From contig CAKZQQ010000005.1 in assembly GCA_937141405.1 (NCBI GenBank), positions 62,001 to 126,000 on the forward strand: 64,000 nt of DNA. The letters run 5' to 3'. The notes beneath the pieces were generated by a model. It saw only the letters and a program-made list of their open reading frames with translations, did not search any database and was not told the DNA's origin. Position 1 is the first letter of the stretch. Each line of letters begins with the position of its first letter. Made by a program: the position numbers and the translations under genes. This DNA is from an uncultured Campylobacterota bacterium. Its GTDB lineage: Bacteria; Campylobacterota; Campylobacteria; Campylobacterales; Sulfurovaceae. Positions 54,521 through 62,604 of the stretch are shown here, in pieces.

Positions 54521-56134
54521 TTGGAACAGCAAGACCTTCAAAAAAGATTATTAATAGCTTTAGTTCTGTCGATTTTGATATTTGTGGGATTTAGTTATCT
54601 TATGCCACCACAAGCACCGCTTAATACCACAGATATCAATAGTACCGCTCCACAGACACAAGCAACACCACAAACTCCAACGAGTATCGCATCACAATCC
54701 ACTCCGGCAGTAGAAGAAGATAAAGCGATAGCCCCTCAAGCTGAAATTGCCGATAGTGAAGTTGAGCTTAAAGTGCTTAACGGCAAATTTATCTGGGTTA
54801 TCGATAAGTTTGCTAGGATATCTCAAGTGACACTCCTTGAAGATAAATATAAAGAAGAGGGTGAGTATCGTAAGCTTTTTGCGCCTGAGGGGGCAAAGCC
54901 GCTTGAGATAAGATTTAAAGACCCTACACTTGCAAAAGAGGCATTTACAGTACCTTATACTATGGATTTTAGTAGTAAAGAGTTGTCATTAGGCGAAGAG
55001 CCAAAAACTGTTACTTTTACACAAAAGCTTTCAACTCTGAGCGTTACAAAAAAAGTTACTTTTCACAATAACGGAAGTTATAATGTAGAGATAAAGACAT
55101 CACAGCCTGCTGAGTATTTTGTAACAAACGGTGCAAGACCGCAAGCCGATAAATCAAAATATATGGTAGCCAAAGGTGCACTTATCAAAAAGGCCTCAGG
55201 TGAGACTGATGTGATAGAAGATGGTGATGCCACAGGTGAGGAGTCATTTGAAGGTGCGAAGATTATCTCCTCATTTGATCGATACTATACGACACTTTTT
55301 TATAATCTCACTACAGGTATGAATGTCTCGGTACTCAAAGAGGCAAACGGAGACCCTCTCATGTTTGTGGCACTCAAAGACGATTACGCTTTTAGTGGAT
55401 ATATCGGACCAAAAGAGTATAAGGCACTCTCCTCTATCAATCCGGAGCTTACAAGTGTGATTGAGTATGGTTGGTTTACTTTCCTTTCTGAGCCGTTTTT
55501 TACGGTTATTCGCTGGATACATGATCATGTCGTTGCAAACTGGGGTTGGGCCATTGTGATTTTTACAATTTTAGTGAAACTTATACTTTTCCCACTCTCT
55601 TTTAAAGGGATGATGTCCATGCAGAAGCTAAAAGATTTAGCTCCTAAGATGAAAGACCTCAAAGAAAAATATAAAGACGATAAACAAAAATTAAATGTAA
55701 AAATGATGGAGCTTTACCAGAAGAACGGCGCCAATCCACTTGGGGGCTGCCTCCCGCTTCTTTTGCAAATCCCTGTCTTTTTTGCTCTGTATAGAGTGCT
55801 TTTAAATGCCGACGAGCTCCAAGGTGCTCCTTGGATACTATGGATACAAGATCTCTCTAGAATGGATCAGTATTGGGTGTTGCCACTCCTTATGGGACTC
55901 TCTATGTACCTCCAACAGCGTATCACGCCGAGTAATTTTACCGATCCGCTTCAAGAGAAGATATTTAAATTTTTCCCTGTTATTATGACGGCATTTTTTA
56001 TAACATTCCCGGCGGGCCTTGTACTCTATTGGCTTACAAATAATATACTCTCAATTGCGCAACAGTATTACATCAATAGAGCGCATGAAAAGAAGAAGCA
56101 AGCCGAGATAGCATCCCATCACCATAAAAATTGA
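54521..56134 (+). CDS. yidC: Membrane protein insertase YidC
   Basis: Inserts proteins into the inner membrane with or without SecYEG. The 537-residue protein has an N-terminal helix (about 9-27), a Pro/Thr/Gln-rich linker, a periplasmic beta domain (about 75-310) and a C-terminal core of five helices (about 330-520) with WGWAIVIFTI, LKDLAPKMKDLKEKY and GGCLPLLLQIPVFFALYRVL. The start is TTG with AAAGGCG upstream. It follows rnpA by 15 bases; yidD, usually between them, is absent. The jag start lies 17 bases after its stop. Confidence 0.94.
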   Translation: MEQQDLQKRLLIALVLSILIFVGFSYLMPPQAPLNTTDINSTAPQTQATPQTPTSIASQSTPAVEEDKAIAPQAEIADSEVELKVLNGKFIWVIDKFARISQVTLLEDKYKEEGEYRKLFAPEGAKPLEIRFKDPTLAKEAFTVPYTMDFSSKELSLGEEPKTVTFTQKLSTLSVTKKVTFHNNGSYNVEIKTSQPAEYFVTNGARPQADKSKYMVAKGALIKKASGETDVIEDGDATGEESFEGAKIISSFDRYYTTLFYNLTTGMNVSVLKEANGDPLMFVALKDDYAFSGYIGPKEYKALSSINPELTSVIEYGWFTFLSEPFFTVIRWIHDHVVANWGWAIVIFTILVKLILFPLSFKGMMSMQKLKDLAPKMKDLKEKYKDDKQKLNVKMMELYQKNGANPLGGCLPLLLQIPVFFALYRVLLNADELQGAPWILWIQDLSRMDQYWVLPLLMGLSMYLQQRITPSNFTDPLQEKIFKFFPVIMTAFFITFPAGLVLYWLTNNILSIAQQYYINRAHEKKKQAEIASHHHKN

Positions 56135-56151
56135 TAGCCAAGGAAGGATAT

Positions 56152-56868
56152 ATGAGAAAATTTGAAGCTAAGACACTCCAAGAAGTCTTTGAGTTAGCTT
56201 CATCGGAAATGCATTGTTCTATTTTGGAGCTTGAAATCGAGGTGCTCCAAAGACCCTCAAAAGGGTTTTTGGGTGTAGGCTCCAAAAATGCCATAATCGT
56301 GGCAAAAAAAATAGTTCAAGACAAAAAAGAGAAGATTGAGGAAGAGCCTCCTTTAAGCGAAGATGTCGAAGAGATGATTAAAGAGCATGAGCATGTTTCT
56401 CACAATCATTTAGCAAAAAAGATAGAAGATGAGCTCAAAACCCTCTTTGAAAAATCATGTTTTAGCATCGATGTTGTTGAAGTAGATGTCGTTGAGCAGA
56501 ATGCATTTATCTTTATAGACGGTGAAGACGCAGCTCTGCTTATAGGCAAAGAAGGTTATAGATACAATGCACTCTCTTATATGATCTTTAATTGGATATA
56601 TAGCAAATATGATCTCTTTTTAAAGCTTGAGATAGCAAGTTTTCTTACATCGCAAGAACAGATGGTGGAGGGACTTCTAAAACCCGTTATAACAAAAGTT
56701 GAGGCTGAAGGCAGAGCACGCACAAGAGTGTTTGACGGTATATTGGTTCAGATCGCTTTGGAGAAGTTGAGAGACCATTTCCCAAATAAGTACATTGCCG
56801 CTAAGACAAATCAAAACGGCGAGAAATATATCATCATAAACGATTTCTTGTCCAATAACGATGAATGA
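56152..56868 (+). CDS. jag: Jag/KhpB-like RNA-binding protein
   Basis: A 238-residue protein with an N-terminal Jag_N domain (about 1-50, with RPSKGFLGVGSKNA), an acidic linker and a KH-type domain from about 90 whose GxxG loop is GKEG at 132-135. The C-terminal third replaces the R3H domain region, but the canonical Arg-x3-His pattern is not evident (EKLRDHF). It probably binds RNA and links to envelope regulation. The ATG at 56152 follows AAGGAAGG; an earlier in-frame ATG at 56131 overlaps yidC. It overlaps mnmE by 8 bases. Confidence 0.85.
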   Translation: MRKFEAKTLQEVFELASSEMHCSILELEIEVLQRPSKGFLGVGSKNAIIVAKKIVQDKKEKIEEEPPLSEDVEEMIKEHEHVSHNHLAKKIEDELKTLFEKSCFSIDVVEVDVVEQNAFIFIDGEDAALLIGKEGYRYNALSYMIFNWIYSKYDLFLKLEIASFLTSQEQMVEGLLKPVITKVEAEGRARTRVFDGILVQIALEKLRDHFPNKYIAAKTNQNGEKYIIINDFLSNNDE

Positions 56869-58201
56869 TACGATAGTTGCAAATGCGAGTGCTAGCGGGA
56901 TCGGTTCGATCTCTATAGTAAGACTCAGCGGACCAAAATCGCTTGAGATTGCAAAAAAAATAACGGCTCACAATGAGCTCAAGCCAAGATATGCCCATCT
57001 CTCTCCACTTTATGATGCGCAAGGTGAGCTTATTGATGAGGCGGTTGTTATCTATTTTAAATCCCCCTATAGCTTTACAGGTGAAGATATCGTTGAGTTT
57101 CAGTGTCATGGCGGTTATATAATCTCGAGTGAAATCATCGATCTATGTGTGCATTATGGTGCAAGATTGGCTGAGCCGGGCGAATATAGCAAAAGAGCAT
57201 TTTTAAACGGCAAGATAGACCTATCACAAGCCGAAGCCATTGCTAAAATAATCGAAGCAAAAAATCTTGACGCGGCAAAAATACTTGCCAAACAGCTCAA
57301 AGGCTCACTCTTAGACTTTGTGGAGCAGAGCAGAGAGCAGCTTTTGCTTATTTTGGCAAATTCTGAAGTGATGATAGACTATGCCGAAGAGGATCTCCCC
57401 GTTGATATCCAAGAGACTATTGCACAAAAGTTAGATATTCTTGAAGATAAACTGCGTGCTATCTTAGAGAGCAGTCATAGAAGAAAAGGTCTCATAGAGG
57501 GTTTTAGGGTCGCAATTGTGGGCAAACCCAATGTCGGGAAAAGTTCATTGTTAAACCGCTTTTTAGATTATGAGCGGGCGATTGTAAGTGATATCGAGGG
57601 CACAACGAGAGATACCATCGAGGAGTCTGTAAGAATCGGCTCTCATCTGATACGACTCATTGACACTGCAGGTATTAGAGAATCAAATGATGCCATAGAG
57701 CAGATCGGCGTTCAGAGATCTTTAGCCTCCATAGAAGAAGCAGATATCATCATAGCACTTTTTGACGGGAGTAGAGAGTTTGATCAACTTGATGAGGATA
57801 TCATGGCGAAACTTACAGATATTGACCCCTCTAAACACCTTATAAAAGTGATCAATAAATCAGATCTCAATCAAAAGATAGCACACCCATTTTTAGAAGA
57901 TGGAGCGTTGAAGATTAGCATCAAAGAGAATTTTACCAATCTGACGGAGGCACTACAATCCTTGCTTGATTCCATAGCAAAAGATGATGAGATTATGTTA
58001 GTAACAAGTAGACAGATTTTAGCACTTAGCGATGCATTGTCACATATAGGAGAATCGAGACTATTTTTGGCAAAATCCGAGCTTGAATTTTTCTCGTATC
58101 ATCTCAATGAAGCACTCAAAAAGATATCTCTTATATCAAAACCGTATGACAATGAAGATATCCTAGATAAGATGTTTGGTGAATTTTGTCTTGGGAAATA
58201 G
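56861..58201 (+). CDS. mnmE: tRNA uridine-5-carboxymethylaminomethyl modification GTPase
   Basis: With MnmG it modifies the wobble uridine of certain tRNAs. The 446-residue protein has an N-terminal folate-binding domain (VANASASGIGSISIVRLSG split by family helix), a central helical domain and an inserted G domain with GKPNVGKS (224-231), GTTRDT and DTAGI. The C-terminal active-site cysteine is Cys443 in the terminal CLGK. It overlaps jag by 8 bases and ends the rpmH operon. A possible hairpin follows but its stem is interrupted. Confidence 0.96.
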   Translation: MNDTIVANASASGIGSISIVRLSGPKSLEIAKKITAHNELKPRYAHLSPLYDAQGELIDEAVVIYFKSPYSFTGEDIVEFQCHGGYIISSEIIDLCVHYGARLAEPGEYSKRAFLNGKIDLSQAEAIAKIIEAKNLDAAKILAKQLKGSLLDFVEQSREQLLLILANSEVMIDYAEEDLPVDIQETIAQKLDILEDKLRAILESSHRRKGLIEGFRVAIVGKPNVGKSSLLNRFLDYERAIVSDIEGTTRDTIEESVRIGSHLIRLIDTAGIRESNDAIEQIGVQRSLASIEEADIIIALFDGSREFDQLDEDIMAKLTDIDPSKHLIKVINKSDLNQKIAHPFLEDGALKISIKENFTNLTEALQSLLDSIAKDDEIMLVTSRQILALSDALSHIGESRLFLAKSELEFFSYHLNEALKKISLISKPYDNEDILDKMFGEFCLGK

Positions 58202-58273
58202 TGAGGGCATTTACAAAACCAATTATGTGCATCTAGGGTTATTGGAGATGCCTTTTATATAATATAAATTTGA

Positions 58274-58279
58274 TATAAT
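58274..58279 (+). promoter_or_regulatory. Candidate -10 box for lipoprotein gene
   Basis: TATAAT that directly abuts an in-frame ATG at 58280. That ATG cannot lie on a transcript starting downstream of this box, which supports the TTG at 58310 as the start. Confidence 0.45.
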
Positions 58280-58309
58280 ATGCCTATCAATATTGTAAAG
58301 GTTGTCATC

Positions 58310-58960
58310 TTGAATAGAATTATTATTTTTTTAATTCCGGCGTTATTTTTCGCTCTATTTATCACGGGTTGTGATACTCTAAGAGCACCGAGTTTACCGG
58401 GCCCAAAAAGCGAAAACACATCACAGTGGCCACCACTTGAGGATATGGATGATGAAGAGATTGTTGATCTTTCCGATATCGATAACAATATCCACGAAGG
58501 TTCTGTCACTGTTGAAGATATGCAAAATGATGAAGTGTATGAACGCATGGATTTTCCGACAGATGAGTATAAAAAATTGGCAAGAAACGGTCGCAGTACC
58601 ATAAAGGGTCGCATATTTTTAGAAAATAGCGGCACTATGGTGCTCAATGCCAAAGGAACAAGACTCTATCTCAACCCGATTACAAGTTACTCTAAAGAGT
58701 GGTATGTGCAGAGCTATGTAAAAGGCAGAATTATGACACCTGCTGATAAAAGACTCTTTAACTACCTTAGATTTACGACATCTAACGAGAAGGGAGAGTT
58801 TGTTTTTTATGGAGTACCTGCGGGTCGTTATTATGTCATCGGAACGGTTGTTTGCGGTGATGAGTGCGGGTTTGATAGTGTAAAAAATATACGTATAGCC
58901 ACAGAAGTAAGAGTCGGTGCAGGCGGAAAAACTTCTGTAAATCTCTCCAAAAAACTTTAG
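58310..58960 (+). CDS. Predicted lipoprotein with carboxypeptidase-regulatory-like domain
   Basis: A 216-residue exported protein. The signal ends at lipobox ITGC with Cys21 as the modified residue. A Pro/acidic linker (about 25-95) precedes a beta-rich domain (about 105-216) with GRIFLENSGTMVLNAKGTRL and FVFYGVPAGRYYVIG, the shape of a carboxypeptidase regulatory-like (transthyretin-like) fold. Such domains usually have structural or binding roles. The TTG at 58310 is preferred over an ATG at 58280 that overlaps the -10 box. It is probably transcribed separately from mnmE. Function unknown. Confidence 0.65.
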   Translation: MNRIIIFLIPALFFALFITGCDTLRAPSLPGPKSENTSQWPPLEDMDDEEIVDLSDIDNNIHEGSVTVEDMQNDEVYERMDFPTDEYKKLARNGRSTIKGRIFLENSGTMVLNAKGTRLYLNPITSYSKEWYVQSYVKGRIMTPADKRLFNYLRFTTSNEKGEFVFYGVPAGRYYVIGTVVCGDECGFDSVKNIRIATEVRVGAGGKTSVNLSKKL

Positions 58961-58969
58961 AGGTGCCCT

Positions 58970-59644
58970 TTAGTCTAAATCTTCATATCTCTCTTTGAGC
59001 GCATCATAGAGCTCATAAGGAGTGATATTTGGATGCTCCTTGAGGATCTCTTGCATCACGACATTATCCTCGACATTGCCCCATAATTTTTTATAGGTTC
59101 CATCTTTGTATCCGTGGTCTTGTCTAAATTGATTGAGGATATTTTTGCCGATATACAAAGAGTAGAGGGAGTCTACATTGAGTCCTGATTGTGCAAGTAT
59201 CGTAAGATATTTTTCAAGGATATCCTGCCAGCTTGCTTCCATGAAAATAGTTTTGATAAAATCTTCGATATTGGCGATCTGATCAAGGTGATTATCGTCA
59301 ATCTCTTTCGCCTCATCTTGTATGATGCAGAAGTTTTGAAGTGATTTGATCTCTTTAGCAATCTCTTCTATATCTCTGCCTCTATTGAGTCTCAAAACCT
59401 CACTCATTACAAAATGCCAGATATCTACAACCTCTATCTTTATATTTTCCGTATCAGCAGGCGCGCTGATATTTTTCCAGTGTTTCCAAGGGTAAGACTC
59501 GACAAGTTCGGCACACTCAAGATAGATGCATCGCTTCCAGTTGATGATCTTTCCTTGCGCAGTGACTCCCTCTTCCCACTCTTTCCCGTTGGTGGCATCA
59601 TTGAGTTGCTGCTGGAGCTGTAACATGGAGGTTATTTTTGACAT
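58970..59644 (-). CDS. dut: Dimeric dUTPase, all-alpha NTP pyrophosphatase family
   Basis: Hydrolyses dUTP (and possibly dUDP) to dUMP, keeping uracil out of DNA. The 224-residue protein is the dimeric, all-helical kind found in Campylobacter and kinetoplastids rather than the trimeric beta type. Metal-binding residues are in ECAE (Glu43, Glu46) and EVVD (Glu71, Asp74). Further features are NILNQFRQDHGYKDGTY. It is convergent with the lipoprotein gene (9-base gap) and divergent from the DUF4405 gene. Confidence 0.9.
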   Translation of the reverse strand: MSKITSMLQLQQQLNDATNGKEWEEGVTAQGKIINWKRCIYLECAELVESYPWKHWKNISAPADTENIKIEVVDIWHFVMSEVLRLNRGRDIEEIAKEIKSLQNFCIIQDEAKEIDDNHLDQIANIEDFIKTIFMEASWQDILEKYLTILAQSGLNVDSLYSLYIGKNILNQFRQDHGYKDGTYKKLWGNVEDNVVMQEILKEHPNITPYELYDALKERYEDLD

Positions 59645-59740
59645 ATTTTTCCCTTTTTTTAGCTTGTAAATTGTATCTACTTATTACTTTTTTAGGGTTT
59701 AAGTAAGATGAAAATATTTAACTTAGGTTAATCTAAAAGC

Positions 59741-59746
59741 TATAAA
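59741..59746 (+). promoter_or_regulatory. Candidate -10 box for DUF4405 gene
   Basis: TATAAA (or TAAAAT two bases later) 23 bases before the GTG start, in a 125-base divergent gap with dut. Confidence 0.35.
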
Positions 59747-59769
59747 ATACAACAAAAAAAAGGATTGTT

Positions 59770-60255
59770 GTGAAGTTTGAGAGGAAATGGGTGACTCCCC
59801 TGGTCGGAGGTTCGTTTTTACTTATTGCCGTTACCGGCATTTTGATGTTTTTTCATGTTGATACGGGATTAAATAAAGCTGCCCATGAGTGGTTAGGACT
59901 CTTGATGGTCGTAGCTGTTGTTTTACATATAGTGCTCAACTTCAAGGGATTTAAAAAATCTTTTGATACTTTTTCAGGTAGGGTAATCAATGGGATATTT
60001 ATCGTACTTCTAGCGCTTAGTTTTTTGAGTTTAGGAGGAGCGAAGCATGAGAAACCTTTTGTGTTACCTATCAATATTATGGCAAAAACAGACATTGCAG
60101 ACCTCTCCAAGATAAGTCGCATTGGCGAAGAGGAGTTAGTAGCACGTTTACAATCTTTTAGTACCACTCCTGTTAATGCCCAAACTTCCGTTTATGATAT
60201 AGCAAAAGATGATTTTCGCAAGCAGATAGAGCTTTTAAATAAGATATTGCAATAA
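59770..60255 (+). CDS. DUF4405 family membrane protein, possible b-type heme binder
   Basis: A 161-residue protein with GTG start (AAGGA upstream). Three hydrophobic helices (about 10-30, 40-57, 72-90) hold His29, His39 and His53 in places that resemble the membrane cytochrome-like DUF4405 family; heme binding is inferred, not shown. After the helices there is a soluble tail (about 95-161) predicted to be helical with no recognised domain. It stands alone, followed by a hairpin that looks like a terminator and then purL. Confidence 0.65.
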   Translation: MKFERKWVTPLVGGSFLLIAVTGILMFFHVDTGLNKAAHEWLGLLMVVAVVLHIVLNFKGFKKSFDTFSGRVINGIFIVLLALSFLSLGGAKHEKPFVLPINIMAKTDIADLSKISRIGEEELVARLQSFSTTPVNAQTSVYDIAKDDFRKQIELLNKILQ

Positions 60256-60302
60256 TCTTCTTGCTCTTTGTAGCGTTTACTCCAAATTTTAAACTTTTAG
60301 AG

Positions 60303-60321
60303 TATGGGATTTCATCCCATA
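60303..60321 (+). terminator. Hairpin terminator candidate after DUF4405 gene
   Basis: TATGGGA-TTTCA-TCCCATA forms seven perfect pairs with a five-base loop, followed by a T-rich run (TTTAGCACTTTTTC). It lies 48 bases after the stop and before the purL promoter. Confidence 0.55.
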
Positions 60322-60337
60322 TTTAGCACTTTTTCAC

Positions 60338-60343
60338 TAAAAT
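60338..60343 (+). promoter_or_regulatory. Candidate -10 box for purL-purH
   Basis: TAAAAT 33 bases before the purL ATG, following the hairpin. Confidence 0.35.
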
Positions 60344-60376
60344 ACACTACATTTTACCCTCCAAAGGAATACGCAA

Positions 60377-62593
60377 ATGTCGGCTTTAGAAAATATCGAA
60401 GAGGTGCTCAAATCTCATAAACTCAGCATGGATGAATATGCTCATATCAAAGAGATTTTAAAGCGTGAACCAAATCTTGTTGAGATAGGGATATTTTCTG
60501 CTATGTGGAGCGAGCACTGCTCTTACAAATCGAGTAAAAAATACCTCAACGGGTTTCCCGTAAGTGCACCTTGGGTGATACAAGGCCCCGGTGAAAATGC
60601 CGGCGTTATTGATGCAGGTGAGGGTATTGCGGCAGTATTTAAGATGGAGAGTCATAACCATCCGAGCTTCATAGAGCCTTTTCAGGGTGCTGCAACCGGA
60701 GTAGGCGGGATACTCAGAGATGTATTTACGATGGGTGCAAGACCCGTTGCCAATCTTAATTCTTTACGATTTGGTGAAGTAGAGGGTAGCAGCGATAGTG
60801 CCAAATATCAAAGACACTTAGTGCGTGGAGTAGTAGAGGGGATCGGAAGTTACGGCAACTGCATGGGTGTACCCACTATCGGTGGCGAGATCAGCTTTGA
60901 TGCAAGCTATAACGGTAACATCTTAGTCAACGCCTTTGCTCTAGGACTTGTCAAAAAAGAGGATATATTTTTAGGTGTTGCCGAGGGGATGGGCAATCCC
61001 GTCATCTATGTCGGCTCAAAAACAGGACGAGATGGTCTCGGTGGTGCTGTTATGAGTAGTGACAGCTTCACAGAAGAGAGCAAATCTCTGCGTCCTACCG
61101 TGCAAGTGGGTGATCCTTTTACGGAAAAGCTATTGCTTGAAGCATGTTTGGAGCTTTTCAAAACGGACCATGTGGTTGGTATCCAAGATATGGGTGCAGC
61201 AGGACTGACGAGCTCATCATTTGAGATGGCTGGCAAGACGGGTGCAGGGATGATCATGCATCTCGATAAGGTACCTGCTCGCGAAGAGGGGATGACGCCG
61301 TATGAGTTTATGCTCTCTGAATCTCAAGAGCGTATGCTCATCTGTGCTAAAAAAGGAAGTGAGCAAGCTATCATCGATATCTATAACAAATGGGGGCTTG
61401 ATTGTGCGGTTATCGGTGAGGTAACAGACACGGGAAGGATGGAGCTCTTTTGGCATGGTGAAAAATGTGCCGATATGCCTATAGCTCCCGTGAGCGAAGA
61501 GGCGCCTATCCTCGATCGCCCTACAAAAAGACCAGCCTATCTCGATGCGGTCAATCAAAAAAGTTTAGCCGATTTTGCAAAAGTAGCCAATCAAGAGGCG
61601 TTTGAAAAACTCCTTGCCTCTTTGGAGATTGTTGATAAGGCATGGGTGTATGAGCAGTATGACTCGATGGTGCAGACAAACACTATCAAGCGACCCGGAA
61701 GCTTGGATGCAAGCGTGATACGCATCAAAGAGAATGGTAGAGCTCTTGCTATGAGTAGTGATTGCAATCCGAGATACTGCTATATCGACCCTTTTAAGGG
61801 TGCAGCACTTGCCGTAGTTGAGAGTGGGAGAAATGTCGCGATGAGCGGTGCTAGACCTTTGGCGATTACGGATTGTCTCAACTTTGGTAACCCGGAAAAT
61901 CCTGAGGTGATGTGGCAGTTTGCACAGTGTTGCGAGGGGATCAAAGAGGCGTGTAAAGAGCTAGAGACTCCGGTTGTCAGCGGTAATGTCTCGCTCTACA
62001 ATGAGACAAACGGAGTGAGCGTCTACCCAACGCCTGCTATCGCCATGGTCGGGCTCAATGATGATGCTAGGAATGTACTTACAAGCAGCTTTAAAAAAGC
62101 GGGTAACCTCTTGTTGCTTGTCGGTAAAACAAAAGGAGCATTTGGCGGTTCACTCTATATCAAAGAGCTCTACGGTGAGACCTGCGGGACACTAGAAGGG
62201 ATCGACTATACGGCTGAGGCGAGATTGTGGGAGTTTGTGATAAAAGCAAACAAAAAAGGCCTGCTCCAAAGTGCCAAAGATTTGAGTATGGGTGGTATCG
62301 CCATAGCACTAACGAAGATGGCAGCCCTTTCAAACAAAGGGGTAAAAGCAGAGATAGCCCTAGATGATCCACGATGGATATTTGATGAGACGCAAAGTAG
62401 AGCTATCATCGAGGTTGCGCCTGAGGATGCACAAAAAGTTGCTGCAACGGCAAGGGACCTTGGACTGCACATAGAGTCCTTAGGCGAGGTTACCGATGAG
62501 GGCTTTAGGCTCAATGATGTGAGCATGGAGTTATCTGCTTTGCAAGATGTATATTTCAATCAATTTGCCAAAACGATAGAACAAGATTTATAG
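60377..62593 (+). CDS. purL: Phosphoribosylformylglycinamidine synthase subunit PurL (small type)
   Basis: ATP-dependent amidation step four of purine synthesis. The 738-residue protein is the Bacillus-type PurL, which works with separate PurQ and PurS proteins, not the 1,300-residue fused enzyme. Features include the catalytic region FKMESHNHPSFIEPFQGAATG, GDPFTEKLLLEACLEL and MGAAGLTSSS. ATP-grasp-like duplicate halves are evident. PurQ and PurS are not in the window. purH begins 11 bases after the stop. Confidence 0.96.
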   Translation: MSALENIEEVLKSHKLSMDEYAHIKEILKREPNLVEIGIFSAMWSEHCSYKSSKKYLNGFPVSAPWVIQGPGENAGVIDAGEGIAAVFKMESHNHPSFIEPFQGAATGVGGILRDVFTMGARPVANLNSLRFGEVEGSSDSAKYQRHLVRGVVEGIGSYGNCMGVPTIGGEISFDASYNGNILVNAFALGLVKKEDIFLGVAEGMGNPVIYVGSKTGRDGLGGAVMSSDSFTEESKSLRPTVQVGDPFTEKLLLEACLELFKTDHVVGIQDMGAAGLTSSSFEMAGKTGAGMIMHLDKVPAREEGMTPYEFMLSESQERMLICAKKGSEQAIIDIYNKWGLDCAVIGEVTDTGRMELFWHGEKCADMPIAPVSEEAPILDRPTKRPAYLDAVNQKSLADFAKVANQEAFEKLLASLEIVDKAWVYEQYDSMVQTNTIKRPGSLDASVIRIKENGRALAMSSDCNPRYCYIDPFKGAALAVVESGRNVAMSGARPLAITDCLNFGNPENPEVMWQFAQCCEGIKEACKELETPVVSGNVSLYNETNGVSVYPTPAIAMVGLNDDARNVLTSSFKKAGNLLLLVGKTKGAFGGSLYIKELYGETCGTLEGIDYTAEARLWEFVIKANKKGLLQSAKDLSMGGIAIALTKMAALSNKGVKAEIALDDPRWIFDETQSRAIIEVAPEDAQKVAATARDLGLHIESLGEVTDEGFRLNDVSMELSALQDVYFNQFAKTIEQDL

Positions 62594-62604
62594 AAAGAGG
62601 ATAG

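Noticed and set aside
58202-58255. Possible terminator hairpin after mnmE
   Set aside because: GGCAT/ATGCC and CCAAT/ATTGG can pair, but a large uneven bulge and alternative pairings make it weak.
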